A stretch of 64,000 nt of DNA from Haloarcula rubra (GTDB lineage Archaea > Halobacteriota > Halobacteria > Halobacteriales > Haloarculaceae), in assembly GCF_019599465.1 (NCBI RefSeq), contig NZ_RKLR01000001.1:372001-436000 (forward strand). Direction: 5' to 3'. Both the position numbers and the translations under genes were made by a program. Every line of letters begins with the position of its first letter. Position 1 is the first letter of the stretch. The notes beneath the pieces were generated by a model. The model did no database searches. It worked only from the letters and a program-made list of their open reading frames with translations, and had not been told where the DNA came from. This document shows positions 41,370-50,450 of the stretch, piece after piece.

Positions 41370-43063
41370 CCGGGAGACCGGCGCCGAACGAACTCGTCGA
41401 ACGGGTGACCGACTGCATCGGCGTCCCGGACGGGTACGAGAGAGCGACTCGCGTCCTTACTCTCGGGTGGCGTGCCGAACGGCTCCTCGCCGCGAGTTAC
41501 GCCGTCGCGGGCTGCTGCTGGCTCCTCGGTCTAGCGGCCCTCTCTATCTGGACCGGTGCGGTCGCCGTCGTCGTCGGCACCGCCTGCCTCCTCGTCGCGG
41601 TCGGGGCGGTGCTCGCCGGTCGCTACGGTGTCCCTCTGGCCGCACAGGCACGTCGGATACGTGCATTGGGGGCGGCCCCCTCGCTCGTCGCGACGCTCGT
41701 CCTCGGGCTGACGCTGTGGCCGAGTACCGAGCGAGCGACGGCGTTCGCAGCGGCGGCCGACGACGGCCTCCTCGCCGAGCGTCTCGACGCACAGCGACGA
41801 CGAGCGTGCGGCACGCCGCGGGACGGTCTCGGGCGGTTCGCCGAGCAGTGGAGCGACGAGTTGCCCGCACTGGCGGCGGCGATACACCACGTCCAGCGAG
41901 CGGCCGTCGCGCCGCCCGACGAGCGAGCAACCGCCCTCGAAACGGCACGGCGGCGGGTTCTCGACGGGACACGGGACGAGATGGCGGCGTTCGCCGCCGA
42001 CCTACGTGCGCCCGCGACCGGACTGTACGCCTTCGGCGTCTTGCTCCCGCTGGCGCTGGTGTCGCTGTTGCCAGCGGCCACAGCAGCGGGCGTCCCAGTC
42101 ACACCGTCACTGCTCGTCGTCACCTACGGGCTAGTGCTCCCGTCGGTCCTCGTCGTCGCGAGTGCGTGGCTCCTCGCGCAGCGACCGGTCGCGTTCCCGC
42201 CGGCGGTAGTGCCGCGGAGCCACCCGGACGTACCGTCCACGCCGGCCCCTGCCGTCGCTGGTGGCGTGGCCGCCGCTGCCGGTGGCTGGGTCGCCGGTAC
42301 CTTCGTCGCACCGGGCTGGGGGCCGCCACTCGCCGCGCTCGGGGTCGGGACCGGTACCGCGCTCGTGATTCACTATCGACCGGTTCGCGACGTGAGGGGG
42401 TACGTCACAGATATCGAGGCCGACGTGCCGGACGTGCTGACGGCTATCGGCCGACGCGTCGACCGAGGGCAGTCGGTCGAAGCGGCGCTCGCAGCGGCAG
42501 TCGACGTGACGCCGGCGCCGCTCTGTGACCGCTTGGCCGAGACGCTCGACCGCCAGCAGACCCTCTGCGTCGGTATCGAGGAGGCGTTCTGTGGCGAGTA
42601 CGGGACGCTCCGTACCGTCCCGAGTCCGCGCCTCCGGCGTGCGGCGGTGCTGCTGGACGCGGCCGCCGACGTCGGCCCGCCGGCCGGCGAGACGATCACC
42701 ACGATGGGGGAGCATCTGGCCGACCTCTCGGCGGTCGAACGGGAGACGCGTTGTGACCTCGCGCAGGTCACCGGGACGCTCTCGAACACCGCCGCGCTGT
42801 TCGGACCGCTCGTCGGCGGCGCCACCGTCGCACTCGCCGGGACGATGGGGAGCGGCGGCCCCATCGAGGCCGTGTCGGCGGCGGTCCTCGGCCCCGTCGT
42901 CGGCTGGTACTGTCTCGTCCTCGCGGCCGTGTTGACGGCCCTCTCGACGGGACTCCGTCGAGGGCTGGACCGAGCGCTCGTCGGCTACCGCGTTGGGCTG
43001 GCGCTCTGCTCTGCGACGGCGACGTACCTCGCGGCCGTCGTGGGGACGGGCCTGCTGGTCTGA
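41366..43063 (+). CDS. Membrane platform protein (type II secretion F/TadC family)
   Basis: A 565-aa integral membrane protein with about nine predicted helices in three groups. It has two cytoplasmic T2SF-like modules: one about residues 90-210 ('LARAAIHHVQRA'-like helical stretch) and one about 350-480 ('VEADVPDVLTAIGRRVDRGQSVEAALAAAVDV' with 'LSNTAALFGPLVGGATVALAG'). It is the expected partner of the ATPase that precedes it. An unusual number of Gly/Ala/Val-rich helices make the N-terminal group hard to align. The TATA box of the next genes lies just behind its stop. Confidence 0.85.
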   Translation: MTGRPAPNELVERVTDCIGVPDGYERATRVLTLGWRAERLLAASYAVAGCCWLLGLAALSIWTGAVAVVVGTACLLVAVGAVLAGRYGVPLAAQARRIRALGAAPSLVATLVLGLTLWPSTERATAFAAAADDGLLAERLDAQRRRACGTPRDGLGRFAEQWSDELPALAAAIHHVQRAAVAPPDERATALETARRRVLDGTRDEMAAFAADLRAPATGLYAFGVLLPLALVSLLPAATAAGVPVTPSLLVVTYGLVLPSVLVVASAWLLAQRPVAFPPAVVPRSHPDVPSTPAPAVAGGVAAAAGGWVAGTFVAPGWGPPLAALGVGTGTALVIHYRPVRDVRGYVTDIEADVPDVLTAIGRRVDRGQSVEAALAAAVDVTPAPLCDRLAETLDRQQTLCVGIEEAFCGEYGTLRTVPSPRLRRAAVLLDAAADVGPPAGETITTMGEHLADLSAVERETRCDLAQVTGTLSNTAALFGPLVGGATVALAGTMGSGGPIEAVSAAVLGPVVGWYCLVLAAVLTALSTGLRRGLDRALVGYRVGLALCSATATYLAAVVGTGLLV

Positions 43064-43071
43064 CGCCAGCG

Positions 43072-43078
43072 TTTAAAT
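43072..43078 (+). promoter_or_regulatory. Consensus TATA box inside the pilus-like operon
   Basis: TTTAAAT is centred 28 bases before ATG 43103 in the only real gap (39 bases) of the operon. It should drive separate, leaderless transcription of the four membrane-anchored genes that follow. Confidence 0.65.
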
Positions 43079-43102
43079 CGGAAGCCGAGGGCAGGCCACG
43101 TT

Positions 43103-43564
43103 ATGTTCGACACACACGTCGACACGCTGTACGTCTGGGTGGCGCTCGGGGCCGTGAGCGTCGCCGTCTTCGGCGTCGTCGCCTCGCTGCCCGCGTCTGC
43201 GCCGCCGGACGCGACGACCGCCGCTACGACGGTCGACGAAGTGGCGACCAGCCCACCCGGGTCGGTCGCCACCCACGAACTGGACGCCGAGGAGTGGACA
43301 CTGTCGGGGCGGGCAATCGGACTCCGTGCCGACGGCGGCGTCGCCCACGCGACGGTCCTCGACCCGTACGTCCCCGCACTCGGGGGTCGCCTCGCGGCCG
43401 TACTCGCTGGCGCGCCGCCGAGACGGTACTTCCGGTCACCAGCGGCCCTCGGACGGGCCGCCGAACGAGCACGTACTGCCGACGCGGAATGGCGACCGGC
43501 ACCGGAGCGACTCAGGGTCCGGCACGTCCGCTGGGGAGGTGTCGATGTCGTCCTCGCCGGATAG
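43103..43564 (+). CDS. Single-helix anchored protein of the pilus-like operon (DUF7283-like)
   Basis: A 153-aa protein with one N-terminal membrane helix (residues about 10-27, 'YVWVALGAVSVAVFGVVA'), then a short Ala/Thr/Pro linker and an external domain ('TVDEVATSPPGSVATHELDAEEWTLSGRAIGLRADGGVAHATVL'). It could be a minor subunit or anchor of the fibre. It overlaps the next gene by 20 bases. No prepilin-type cleavage site is obvious. Confidence 0.7.
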   Translation: MFDTHVDTLYVWVALGAVSVAVFGVVASLPASAPPDATTAATTVDEVATSPPGSVATHELDAEEWTLSGRAIGLRADGGVAHATVLDPYVPALGGRLAAVLAGAPPRRYFRSPAALGRAAERARTADAEWRPAPERLRVRHVRWGGVDVVLAG

Positions 43565-43931
43565 AGGGGCGACCGAACCGCTCGCGGCGCTCGTGGCCGT
43601 CTTCGCCGTCTCGGCCGGACTGGCGCTGTACGCGGGCGTCCTCGACGGGGCGCTGGCGTCCGCGACCGGTGATCGGAACGTCGCGACGCCGACCGCCGAT
43701 TCGGTTGAGCGGCGACTGAGTACCGCCGGCGTGGTCTCGCCGAACCGAACGGCGAACGCGCTCGACGCCGTCCCGACCGGCTACGACGGGAACGTGACGG
43801 TCCGTGCCGGCAGGCGGTGGAGCGCCGGCCCGTCACCGCCCCCCGACGCGGCGCGTACTCGCCGGACGGTCAGTGTCCGGGTCGCACCGGCGACGGTCAA
43901 ACGTGGGACGCTCCGGGTGACCGTCTGGTGA
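43545..43931 (+). CDS. Pilin-like protein of the pilus-like operon (DUF7285-like)
   Basis: A 128-aa protein. Residues 1-8 are polar and end DRG, followed by a 20-residue hydrophobic helix starting ATEPLAALVAVFAV. Arg-Gly directly before a hydrophobic H-domain is the pattern cut by archaeal prepilin peptidase (class III signal). A small external domain with a 'NVTVRAGRRW' strand follows. Its stop overlaps the next GTG start. Confidence 0.7.
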   Translation: MSSSPDRGATEPLAALVAVFAVSAGLALYAGVLDGALASATGDRNVATPTADSVERRLSTAGVVSPNRTANALDAVPTGYDGNVTVRAGRRWSAGPSPPPDAARTRRTVSVRVAPATVKRGTLRVTVW

Positions 43932-44803
43932 CGCCCCGGGCCACCAGCACCGTCGTCGACGTGACGGTGTTCCTGTTGCTGATCGGGGCCGCCGCCACGG
44001 CCGTCGTCGGCGCCGTCGCCGTGGACACGCCGGAGACGGCGAACCCAGCGGCCGACACCGCCGAGTTACTCGCGACGAGTACCGCGAGCGTCGAGTACGC
44101 ACTCGACCCGCCCGGCCGACCGCCCGAGTGGACCGCCAACGCCACCGCGAGTCACCAGCGGACGGCGCACGGTACTGTCGCAGAACTGCTCGGGGAGGCG
44201 GCGATGAGCGGCGTCACCGTACACGGGAAGCGACTGTCGACGGCCGGCATCGGGTTCGAGCGAGCGGTCGAGGCGACGACCCGGGAGCGCCTCGCCGGTT
44301 CGGGTCGACAGACGTCGGTTCGGGTTCGCTGGGAACCGTACCCCGGAGCGCCGGTCCGTGCGACGGCCCGCGTCGGTGAGCGACCGCCACCCTCGGCCGA
44401 CGTGCGGACGGCGACGCTCGGCGTGGCGAGTCCGATGCCGAACGCGACCAGCGGAGCACGTCGGGGCGCCCGTGAGGCCGGTTACCGAGGGGTCGCGATA
44501 GTGGTCGCGTCGGCCGTCGTGGACGGTCTCTTTCCGCCATCGCAGACCCGGTTGGCACTCCGCGGCGACTACCCGGGTGAACGGTTGATGGCGACGCGAT
44601 ACCGTCGAATGGGGCGTCTCACCGACGCGGGCAGGTTGCCGCTCGGTTCGCGGTCTGTGGCGGACCTGAACGCTCGACTGACGGTGCACCTCGCCGACGG
44701 TCTGGCCGCCGACATGCGAGGGCGGTTCGACTCCCCGGTCGCCGCGGCCCGAGCAGTCCAGACCGAACGCGTACACATCACCGTCAGGACGTGGTCACCG
44801 TGA
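43928..44803 (+). CDS. Pilin-like protein of the pilus-like operon (DUF7284-like)
   Basis: A 291-aa protein from GTG 43928 (GTGA overlap). After the short basic start VTPRA comes the hydrophobic stretch TSTVVDVTVFLLLIGAAATAVVGAVAV, again a possible class III cut site behind Arg-Ala. The external domain begins 'TAELLATSTASVEYALD' and ends 'VQTERVHITVRTWSP'. Cys is absent. The stop overlaps the following gene by four bases. Confidence 0.7.
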   Translation: MTPRATSTVVDVTVFLLLIGAAATAVVGAVAVDTPETANPAADTAELLATSTASVEYALDPPGRPPEWTANATASHQRTAHGTVAELLGEAAMSGVTVHGKRLSTAGIGFERAVEATTRERLAGSGRQTSVRVRWEPYPGAPVRATARVGERPPPSADVRTATLGVASPMPNATSGARRGAREAGYRGVAIVVASAVVDGLFPPSQTRLALRGDYPGERLMATRYRRMGRLTDAGRLPLGSRSVADLNARLTVHLADGLAADMRGRFDSPVAAARAVQTERVHITVRTWSP

Positions 44804-47800
44804 CGAGCGACACGCGCGGCCGGGTGCCGTTCGCACTGCTGGGCGTCCTCCTGCTGGTGAGTAGTCTGACGCTCGCGCCGACGCTGCGGCCGGCGCCCGC
44901 ACCGACCGACACGGCCGTCGAGCGCACGCTGGACCGAGCGACGGCGGAGACCCAGACGGCGGTGCGCGACGCCGTCTCGCGGGCCGGACGGCGAGCGGCG
45001 GCGAACCCGGTATTGGAACCGGCGAACACCTCCGTCGGCCGCGCGCTGGCCGAATCCCGGCCGTTCCGGGACGCGCTCCGGCTACGGATATATCTGCAAC
45101 TCCGTGACCGACTCCGTCGTGTCGGTGCGACGAGCGAAGGGGTCGAGGCGACGGCGAACCTCCCGGCCGTCGAGACGACCGCCGACTACCGGGCCGCGAT
45201 AGCGCGCGTCGCCATCGCACGGGCGGGCCCGAACGAGACCGCACTCCGAGCGACTGTCGAGAACGTGACGCTGACGGTGCGGCGCGGCGGCCGGGTGGTC
45301 ACCCGGCGTGACATCTCGCCCACCGTCGTCGTCGCGACACCGGTCCTCGCACTCCACGCACAGGTCCAGACCTACGAGCGGCGCGTGAACAGCGGGTTGG
45401 GAAAGCCGGGACTGAGTCGGCGGTTGACCGCTCGGCTCTACCCCATCGTCTGGGCGCGTGGGTACGCCCAGTACGGGGGCGTCCCGATAGAGAACGTCCT
45501 CGCGAACCGGCACGTCGGCCTCGCCACCAACGGCGCGCTACTGGGCGTCCAGCGGTCGACGTTCGGCCGGAGCGACCCGGACGGCCGACGGTCGCTCACG
45601 GAGGCGACCGCGATGGTCGGCGTCGAGGACGTGATAGCGGGCAGTAACGACACCGCACTCGCACAGGAAGTGCTCGGGCAGGCGTCCTACCGGCCAGCGA
45701 GTGACGACATCAGCACCGGCGGGACCGCCGGCGACCACCCGCGTGCGAACGAGACGATGCGTGTCGGAATCGACGGGACGGCCGACGACGCCTTCCAGTC
45801 GGTCGCGGCACCCGACGCACTCGGACAGACGACGGCGGAGGCCTACACCGTCGACGTGCGGCTCGTCGCCGACAGTCGGCGAGTGAGCGGCGGTCGACCG
45901 TCGCGGCCGCCGTCGCCGGGCGAGAACTGGACCCTCGTCGGCGAGCGGACGACCGACACCGCCGACGCGGTCGGCCCGGTCACCCCGAACCCGACCGTGC
46001 CGGACGGCTGGCACGAACTCGATAGTTTCGGCCGGGCCGTCGAGGTCGAGTACACGCGCGTAGCGCTCTGGGAGAACGGGACGGAGCGACGGTCGACCGC
46101 GTCGCGTCGGTCCGAGCGCCGTCGGGTGACGGTCACGGTCGTCGGGCAGCACCGGAGCGACTCCGTCGCACCGGCAGAGCGAATCCGGACGGCTCACGAC
46201 AGCGCGGAAAGTCCGGTCGGCGGGCCGAATCTGGCCGACGTCGAACGACGGGCCGAACGAGGGCTGGTCGGACGGGCTGGCGGTCCCGACGCCGTCGCGG
46301 AACGCGCCGCCGAAGGTCGCCTTCGGACCCCGACCGTGGACGTCACTGGGGCACGGCCGGACGCGCTCGGAGCGTGGGTGTACCGGGACCTCAGACGGGT
46401 CCGAGAGCAGGTCGCGGCGGTGAACGTGACTGTCGAGCGCGGTGCCGTCGGCACGTTCGAGACGAACCCGGCACGCGAACTCCGGGCGAAACTCGCCGAC
46501 CGTCGCACGGAACTCGTTGACGCGCCCGACACCTACGACAGCGCCGCACAGAAAGCGCGAGTAGCGGCCCGTATCGCCTACCTCGACGCGGTAGACGCAC
46601 GTCTCGCTGCCCGGGCACGGCGACGGGATTCGGCCGGCCGACGCGTGGACGACCGACTCCGGGACCGGACGAACGGGTCACTGCGCGACCTCCGGAAGGG
46701 TCTGACCGCCCGCGACACACAGAAACCGCGCTCGCGGCCGGTACCGACCGGGGTGGCCGGTCCGGTTCGGACCCGCGTCGACGCGCGGCCGCAGTACCTC
46801 ACGCTGGCCTCGGTGTCGGAGTCGTCTCACCCCGCGGTCGATGGGCGCGAACACCCGCTGGTCGCCCGAAACGTCAACGTGTTCACCGTCCCGTACGGCG
46901 ACGCGGCCAGTGCGGTGACGGACGGCGTGACTGCCTCGGTCGACAGAGCGCGCCTCACGACGGCGGCGACGACGCTGGCCGCGGCGGACGCGACGGCCGA
47001 CGCGTCGTCGAACACCACGCTCGACCGCCGCCGTCGCCGATTACGGCATCGCGTGGGACGGGCGAACGACCACGTCGCCGCCGAACTCGCCGCCACTGTC
47101 GGCGAGGAGACCGACGCCGACGCGTCGGCGAGTCGAGCCATCGTCGAAGACGCGCTCCGACGTTGGGAGACGCCCGCCGCCCGCGGACAGGCGCTCGCGG
47201 ACGGGTCGGCGGCCTCCGCCGTCGCGAACGTCGCCGCCGACCGGCGGGGCCTCTCACTCGTCGAGCACGACTGGCTCCGACTGCGGCTACGAGACGCGGC
47301 CAGCGACGCCCTCGCTCGGCCGGTAGCCCGGCCCAAGACGCCCGTCGTCGACCGGACTGCCTCGACAGTCCGGACCGTCGCACGGGACCAGTTGCGACGG
47401 CGACTCGCCGACGCCGGCCGGCGCCGGGCAGAGCAGATGACGAAGCGCCGTCTGGGGACGAAGACCCTCCCGTCGGGGCTCCCGGTGGCGCCGCCGCTGG
47501 GCCCGTGGTACGCGACGACGAACGTCTGGTGGGTCACGGTCGAGGGGGAGTACGCCCGGTTCGCGGTGACCGCGAGCCACGGCCCGCCGACGACGCCGGG
47601 CGCGACGACGACGTACGCTCGGGACGGCGAGCAGGTCCATCTCGACGTGGACGGGGACGCCGAGGCGGAACTGCTCGGGCGGAGTACGCGACTCTCCGTA
47701 CGGGCGCAGACTGGCGTCGTGGTCGTGGTACCGCCGAAACCCCGCGGTGTCGGCGACAAGGACGGCGTCGCCGTCGAGACGTCGGCCGGGTGGCCCCACG

Positions 47801-47829
47801 CCGGCGCGACGGAGAGTGACAGCGACTAA
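44800..47829 (+). CDS. Very large pilin-like/adhesin protein of the pilus-like operon (DUF7286-like)
   Basis: A 1009-aa protein starting GTG 44800 (an in-frame GTG at 44791 is an alternative). N terminus VTSDTRG, then the hydrophobic helix RVPFALLGVLLLVSSLTLAPT, resembles a class III prepilin. The rest is a long external, repeat-poor, Arg/Ala/Asp/Thr-rich domain with no Cys, mixed helix and strand, ending in a Trp-rich 'GPWYATTNVWWVTVEGEYARFAV'. Its length and place last in the operon fit a tip adhesin or large surface component. No adhesive repeat was recognised. Confidence 0.7.
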   Translation: MTSDTRGRVPFALLGVLLLVSSLTLAPTLRPAPAPTDTAVERTLDRATAETQTAVRDAVSRAGRRAAANPVLEPANTSVGRALAESRPFRDALRLRIYLQLRDRLRRVGATSEGVEATANLPAVETTADYRAAIARVAIARAGPNETALRATVENVTLTVRRGGRVVTRRDISPTVVVATPVLALHAQVQTYERRVNSGLGKPGLSRRLTARLYPIVWARGYAQYGGVPIENVLANRHVGLATNGALLGVQRSTFGRSDPDGRRSLTEATAMVGVEDVIAGSNDTALAQEVLGQASYRPASDDISTGGTAGDHPRANETMRVGIDGTADDAFQSVAAPDALGQTTAEAYTVDVRLVADSRRVSGGRPSRPPSPGENWTLVGERTTDTADAVGPVTPNPTVPDGWHELDSFGRAVEVEYTRVALWENGTERRSTASRRSERRRVTVTVVGQHRSDSVAPAERIRTAHDSAESPVGGPNLADVERRAERGLVGRAGGPDAVAERAAEGRLRTPTVDVTGARPDALGAWVYRDLRRVREQVAAVNVTVERGAVGTFETNPARELRAKLADRRTELVDAPDTYDSAAQKARVAARIAYLDAVDARLAARARRRDSAGRRVDDRLRDRTNGSLRDLRKGLTARDTQKPRSRPVPTGVAGPVRTRVDARPQYLTLASVSESSHPAVDGREHPLVARNVNVFTVPYGDAASAVTDGVTASVDRARLTTAATTLAAADATADASSNTTLDRRRRRLRHRVGRANDHVAAELAATVGEETDADASASRAIVEDALRRWETPAARGQALADGSAASAVANVAADRRGLSLVEHDWLRLRLRDAASDALARPVARPKTPVVDRTASTVRTVARDQLRRRLADAGRRRAEQMTKRRLGTKTLPSGLPVAPPLGPWYATTNVWWVTVEGEYARFAVTASHGPPTTPGATTTYARDGEQVHLDVDGDAEAELLGRSTRLSVRAQTGVVVVVPPKPRGVGDKDGVAVETSAGWPHAGATESDSD

Positions 47830-47853
47830 TACCCCCCGTGCGTACCGGTGCCC

Positions 47854-48282
47854 ATGCTCAGAGCGGAGTTCCCCGACGCAGGAACGCAGTCACCCGAGGC
47901 GCTGCTGGCTGCCTACGAATCGGTCCTGGCCGAGACGGTCGAGACGGTCGGCACCGACGCCGTCGTCGAAGCGACCGGCCTCGACCGGGAGACGGTCGAA
48001 GCGGCCGCCGCCGGCGACGCGGCCGATCTCACACTCTCGGACGCGGCGGCCGTCCTCGCGACCGATCCGGAGCGGCCCGACGCCGACGCGATTCGGGCGG
48101 AGGCACAGGACATCCTCCTGATGGGGATGACGACGGCCGTGATGGACGTCGAGACGCTGGCGTCGGGCATCGACGACGAGATGGAGCCGAAGGAGATACA
48201 ACAGAAGATAGAGGGCCGCTACCCGGTCACGCTGGCCGAGTACGCCGTCCTCCACAGCTACATCGAGAGCGAGCAGCGATGA
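47854..48282 (+). CDS. Haloarchaeal DUF5791-like protein
   Basis: A 142-aa acidic helical protein ('MLRAEFPDAGTQSPEALLAAYESVLAETVETVG' at the N terminus, 'EIQQKIEGRYPVTLAEYAVLHSYIESEQR' at the C terminus). It resembles a haloarchaea-only family (DUF5791, from memory). Function unknown. ATG 47854 was chosen, as it gives the family start. It overlaps the following epimerase-like gene by four bases and lies 24 bases after the pilus-like operon, with no clear promoter between. Confidence 0.7.
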   Translation: MLRAEFPDAGTQSPEALLAAYESVLAETVETVGTDAVVEATGLDRETVEAAAAGDAADLTLSDAAAVLATDPERPDADAIRAEAQDILLMGMTTAVMDVETLASGIDDEMEPKEIQQKIEGRYPVTLAEYAVLHSYIESEQR

Positions 48283-49169
48283 CCGCACGCGTCGCGATAC
48301 TCGGGTGTGGGTACGTCGGCCTCGAACTCGGGCGACAGCTACGGGACGACCACGAGGTAGTCGGCGTCCGTCGGTCCGACGACGGCGTGGCCGCCATCGA
48401 AGACGCGGGGTTCGAGGCCGTCCAGGCCGACGTGACCGACGCCGACGCGCTCTCGGCCGTCCCGGACGTCGACTGGGTCGTGTTCGCGGCCAGTTCCGGC
48501 GGCCGCGGGGCCGAGGCGGCCCGCGAGGTGTACGTCCACGGCCTCCGAACGGCCGTGGACCACTTCTGGGGCCGCGACGATGCGCCGGAACGTCTCGTCT
48601 ACACGTCCAGTACCGGCGTCTACGGCGACCACGACGGCGACTGGGTGGACGAGGAGACGCCGCTGGACCCGCAGACGGAGAAGACCGAGGTGCTCGCCGA
48701 GGCCGAGCGCATCGCCCGCGAGCGACCGGCCGAGTACGGCGGCCACGGCACCGTGGCCCGCTTCGCCGGCCTCTACGGCCCCGGCCGCTATCGGCTCGAA
48801 CGGTATCTGGAGGGGCCGGTAACGGCGGGTTATCTCAACATGGTCCACCGCGACGACGCGGCGGGCGCCGTCCGGTGCCTGTTGGAGGAGGACCACCGCG
48901 AGGAGGTCGTCCTCGTCGTCGACGACGAACCCGTCGAGAAGTGGGCGTTCGCGGACTGGCTAGCCGAGCAGTGCGACGTCCCGTTCCCGCCGAAACAGAC
49001 CAAGGACGAGCGACTCGACGACGCCGACCTCTCCTCGACGGCGAAGCGGCGCATCCGCACGAGCAAGCGCTGTTCCAACGACCTGCTCCGGTCGCTCGGC
49101 TACGAGTTCGCGTATCCGACGTTTCGAGAGGGTTATGTGGACGCTATACGGGAGTTTACGACGCATTAA
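48279..49169 (+). CDS. SDR-type NAD-dependent epimerase-like protein
   Basis: A 296-aa extended short-chain dehydrogenase-like protein. 'VAILGCGYVGLELGRQL' is the NAD(P) loop, and 'LVYTSSTGVYGDHDGDWVDEETPLDPQTEKTEVLAEAER' is the active-site Ser region. The catalytic Tyr-x3-Lys is reduced to 'TEKTEVLAEAE', as in YeeZ-like proteins. 'VARFAGLYGPGR' is conserved. A role in nucleotide-sugar or small-molecule metabolism is possible but not defined. ATGA overlap with the preceding gene. Confidence 0.85.
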   Translation: MTARVAILGCGYVGLELGRQLRDDHEVVGVRRSDDGVAAIEDAGFEAVQADVTDADALSAVPDVDWVVFAASSGGRGAEAAREVYVHGLRTAVDHFWGRDDAPERLVYTSSTGVYGDHDGDWVDEETPLDPQTEKTEVLAEAERIARERPAEYGGHGTVARFAGLYGPGRYRLERYLEGPVTAGYLNMVHRDDAAGAVRCLLEEDHREEVVLVVDDEPVEKWAFADWLAEQCDVPFPPKQTKDERLDDADLSSTAKRRIRTSKRCSNDLLRSLGYEFAYPTFREGYVDAIREFTTH

Positions 49170-49212
49170 TCACGGGGGAACCTTCTTATCGTATCCGGCA
49201 GCATCTACGCCT

Positions 49213-50412
49213 ATGTCACAGGTGGCTTCGGGGGACCTGGCGACGCAGGCCGAACGGGTCGCCGCCTTCGCCATCGAGAACCCGGCGGTAGCCGTCGCCG
49301 CGCTCCTCGTCCTGCTCCTCGCGTTCGGCCTCGCCGTCTCCCTCTATCGCTATCTCACACGCACACCCGCCGACCGCCTCGTGTCGGTGCTCGGTCGTTA
49401 CGACGAGGTCGCGGTGTTGATGCATCCGAACCCGGACCCCGACGCGATGTCCTCGGCACTCGCCGTCGACCAGTTGGCGGCGGCCGTCGACACCGACTCC
49501 ACACTCTACTACCCCGGTGAGATTCGCCGGCCAGAGAACCGTGCCTTCGAGACGGTACTGGACCTCGACTTCGACCGCATCGAGACGGCCGGCGACATCG
49601 CCGCGGACCAGGTCGTGCTGGTCGACCACAACGAGGCGCGGGGGTTCCCGGGTGCGGGTGACGTCGACCCCGTCGCCGTCGTCGACCACCATCCGGGCGG
49701 CGGCACCGGGCGGCAGTTCACGGACGTCAGAACCGACACCGGAGCGTGTGCGACCATCTTCGCCGAGTACTTCCAGTCGCGCGACTGGGAGTTCTACGAC
49801 GTCGACACGGCACTGACCGACGGCGGCGTCGAAACGGGGACAGTCCCAGAAGACGCGCTGCCGAGTCACGTCGCGACCGGCCTCATCTACGGCATCCAGT
49901 CGGACACGCGGTCGCTGACCAACGGGTGCTCGTCGGACGACTTCGCCGCGGCAGCGTACCTCTACGAGGGCATCGACGGCGACCTGCTCAACCGCATCGC
50001 CAACCCGCAGATAGACGCGGAGGTGCTAGACGTGAAGGCCCGCGCCATCACCGAGCGCGTCGTGAACCCGCCGTTCGCGTACAGCGACGTCGGCGAGGTG
50101 TCGAACACGGACGCCATCCCGCAGGCCGCCGACGAACTGGAGACGTTAGAGGGTATCTCGGCCGTCGTCGTCGTCGGCGAGTGCGACGGGACCCTCCGCA
50201 TCGCCGGGCGCTCCCGCGACGACCGAGTCCACATCGGTCGGGCCATCGAAGCCGTCGTCGAGTCGATTCCGATGGGCGAGGGCGGGGGCCACGCCCGGAT
50301 GGGCGGCGGGCAGATTCCCGTCGAGTACATGGCCGGCATCGGTCCGAGCGACGGCATCAGCCGCGAGGACCTGCGCCAGCAGGTGTTCGACGCGATGGCC
50401 GGCGAGCGCTGA
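49213..50412 (+). CDS. DHH/DHHA1 phosphoesterase with membrane anchor
   Basis: A 399-aa protein. A single membrane helix is at residues about 28-47 ('AVAVAALLVLLLAFGLAVSLY'). The DHH domain shows 'LMHPNPDPDAMSSALAV', 'VLVDHNEARG', 'VVDHHPGGG' and 'YGIQSDTRSL', all the Mn ligands expected, and a DHHA1 domain shows 'GGGHARMGGGQIP'. Such membrane-bound haloarchaeal proteins resemble GdpP without the PAS/GGDEF parts and could degrade cyclic di-AMP or nanoRNA. Haloarchaea do use c-di-AMP, so that role is plausible. A TATA-like 'cttcttatcg' is about 25-30 bases before ATG 49213. Confidence 0.88.
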   Translation: MSQVASGDLATQAERVAAFAIENPAVAVAALLVLLLAFGLAVSLYRYLTRTPADRLVSVLGRYDEVAVLMHPNPDPDAMSSALAVDQLAAAVDTDSTLYYPGEIRRPENRAFETVLDLDFDRIETAGDIAADQVVLVDHNEARGFPGAGDVDPVAVVDHHPGGGTGRQFTDVRTDTGACATIFAEYFQSRDWEFYDVDTALTDGGVETGTVPEDALPSHVATGLIYGIQSDTRSLTNGCSSDDFAAAAYLYEGIDGDLLNRIANPQIDAEVLDVKARAITERVVNPPFAYSDVGEVSNTDAIPQAADELETLEGISAVVVVGECDGTLRIAGRSRDDRVHIGRAIEAVVESIPMGEGGGHARMGGGQIPVEYMAGIGPSDGISREDLRQQVFDAMAGER

Positions 50413-50450
50413 ATCTCGGTCCTTTTGTCCGGTCGGGCCGAAGCGGTGGT

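Noticed and set aside
41185-42528. A 447-codon frame inside the ATPase/platform region
   Set aside because: Arg/Gly-rich shadow of the platform gene; no start context and no homologous pattern.
44791-44799. GTG 44791 as the start of the giant pilin-like protein
   Set aside because: GTG 44800 overlaps the previous stop as GTGA, the rule in this operon; the upstream codon would add only three residues.
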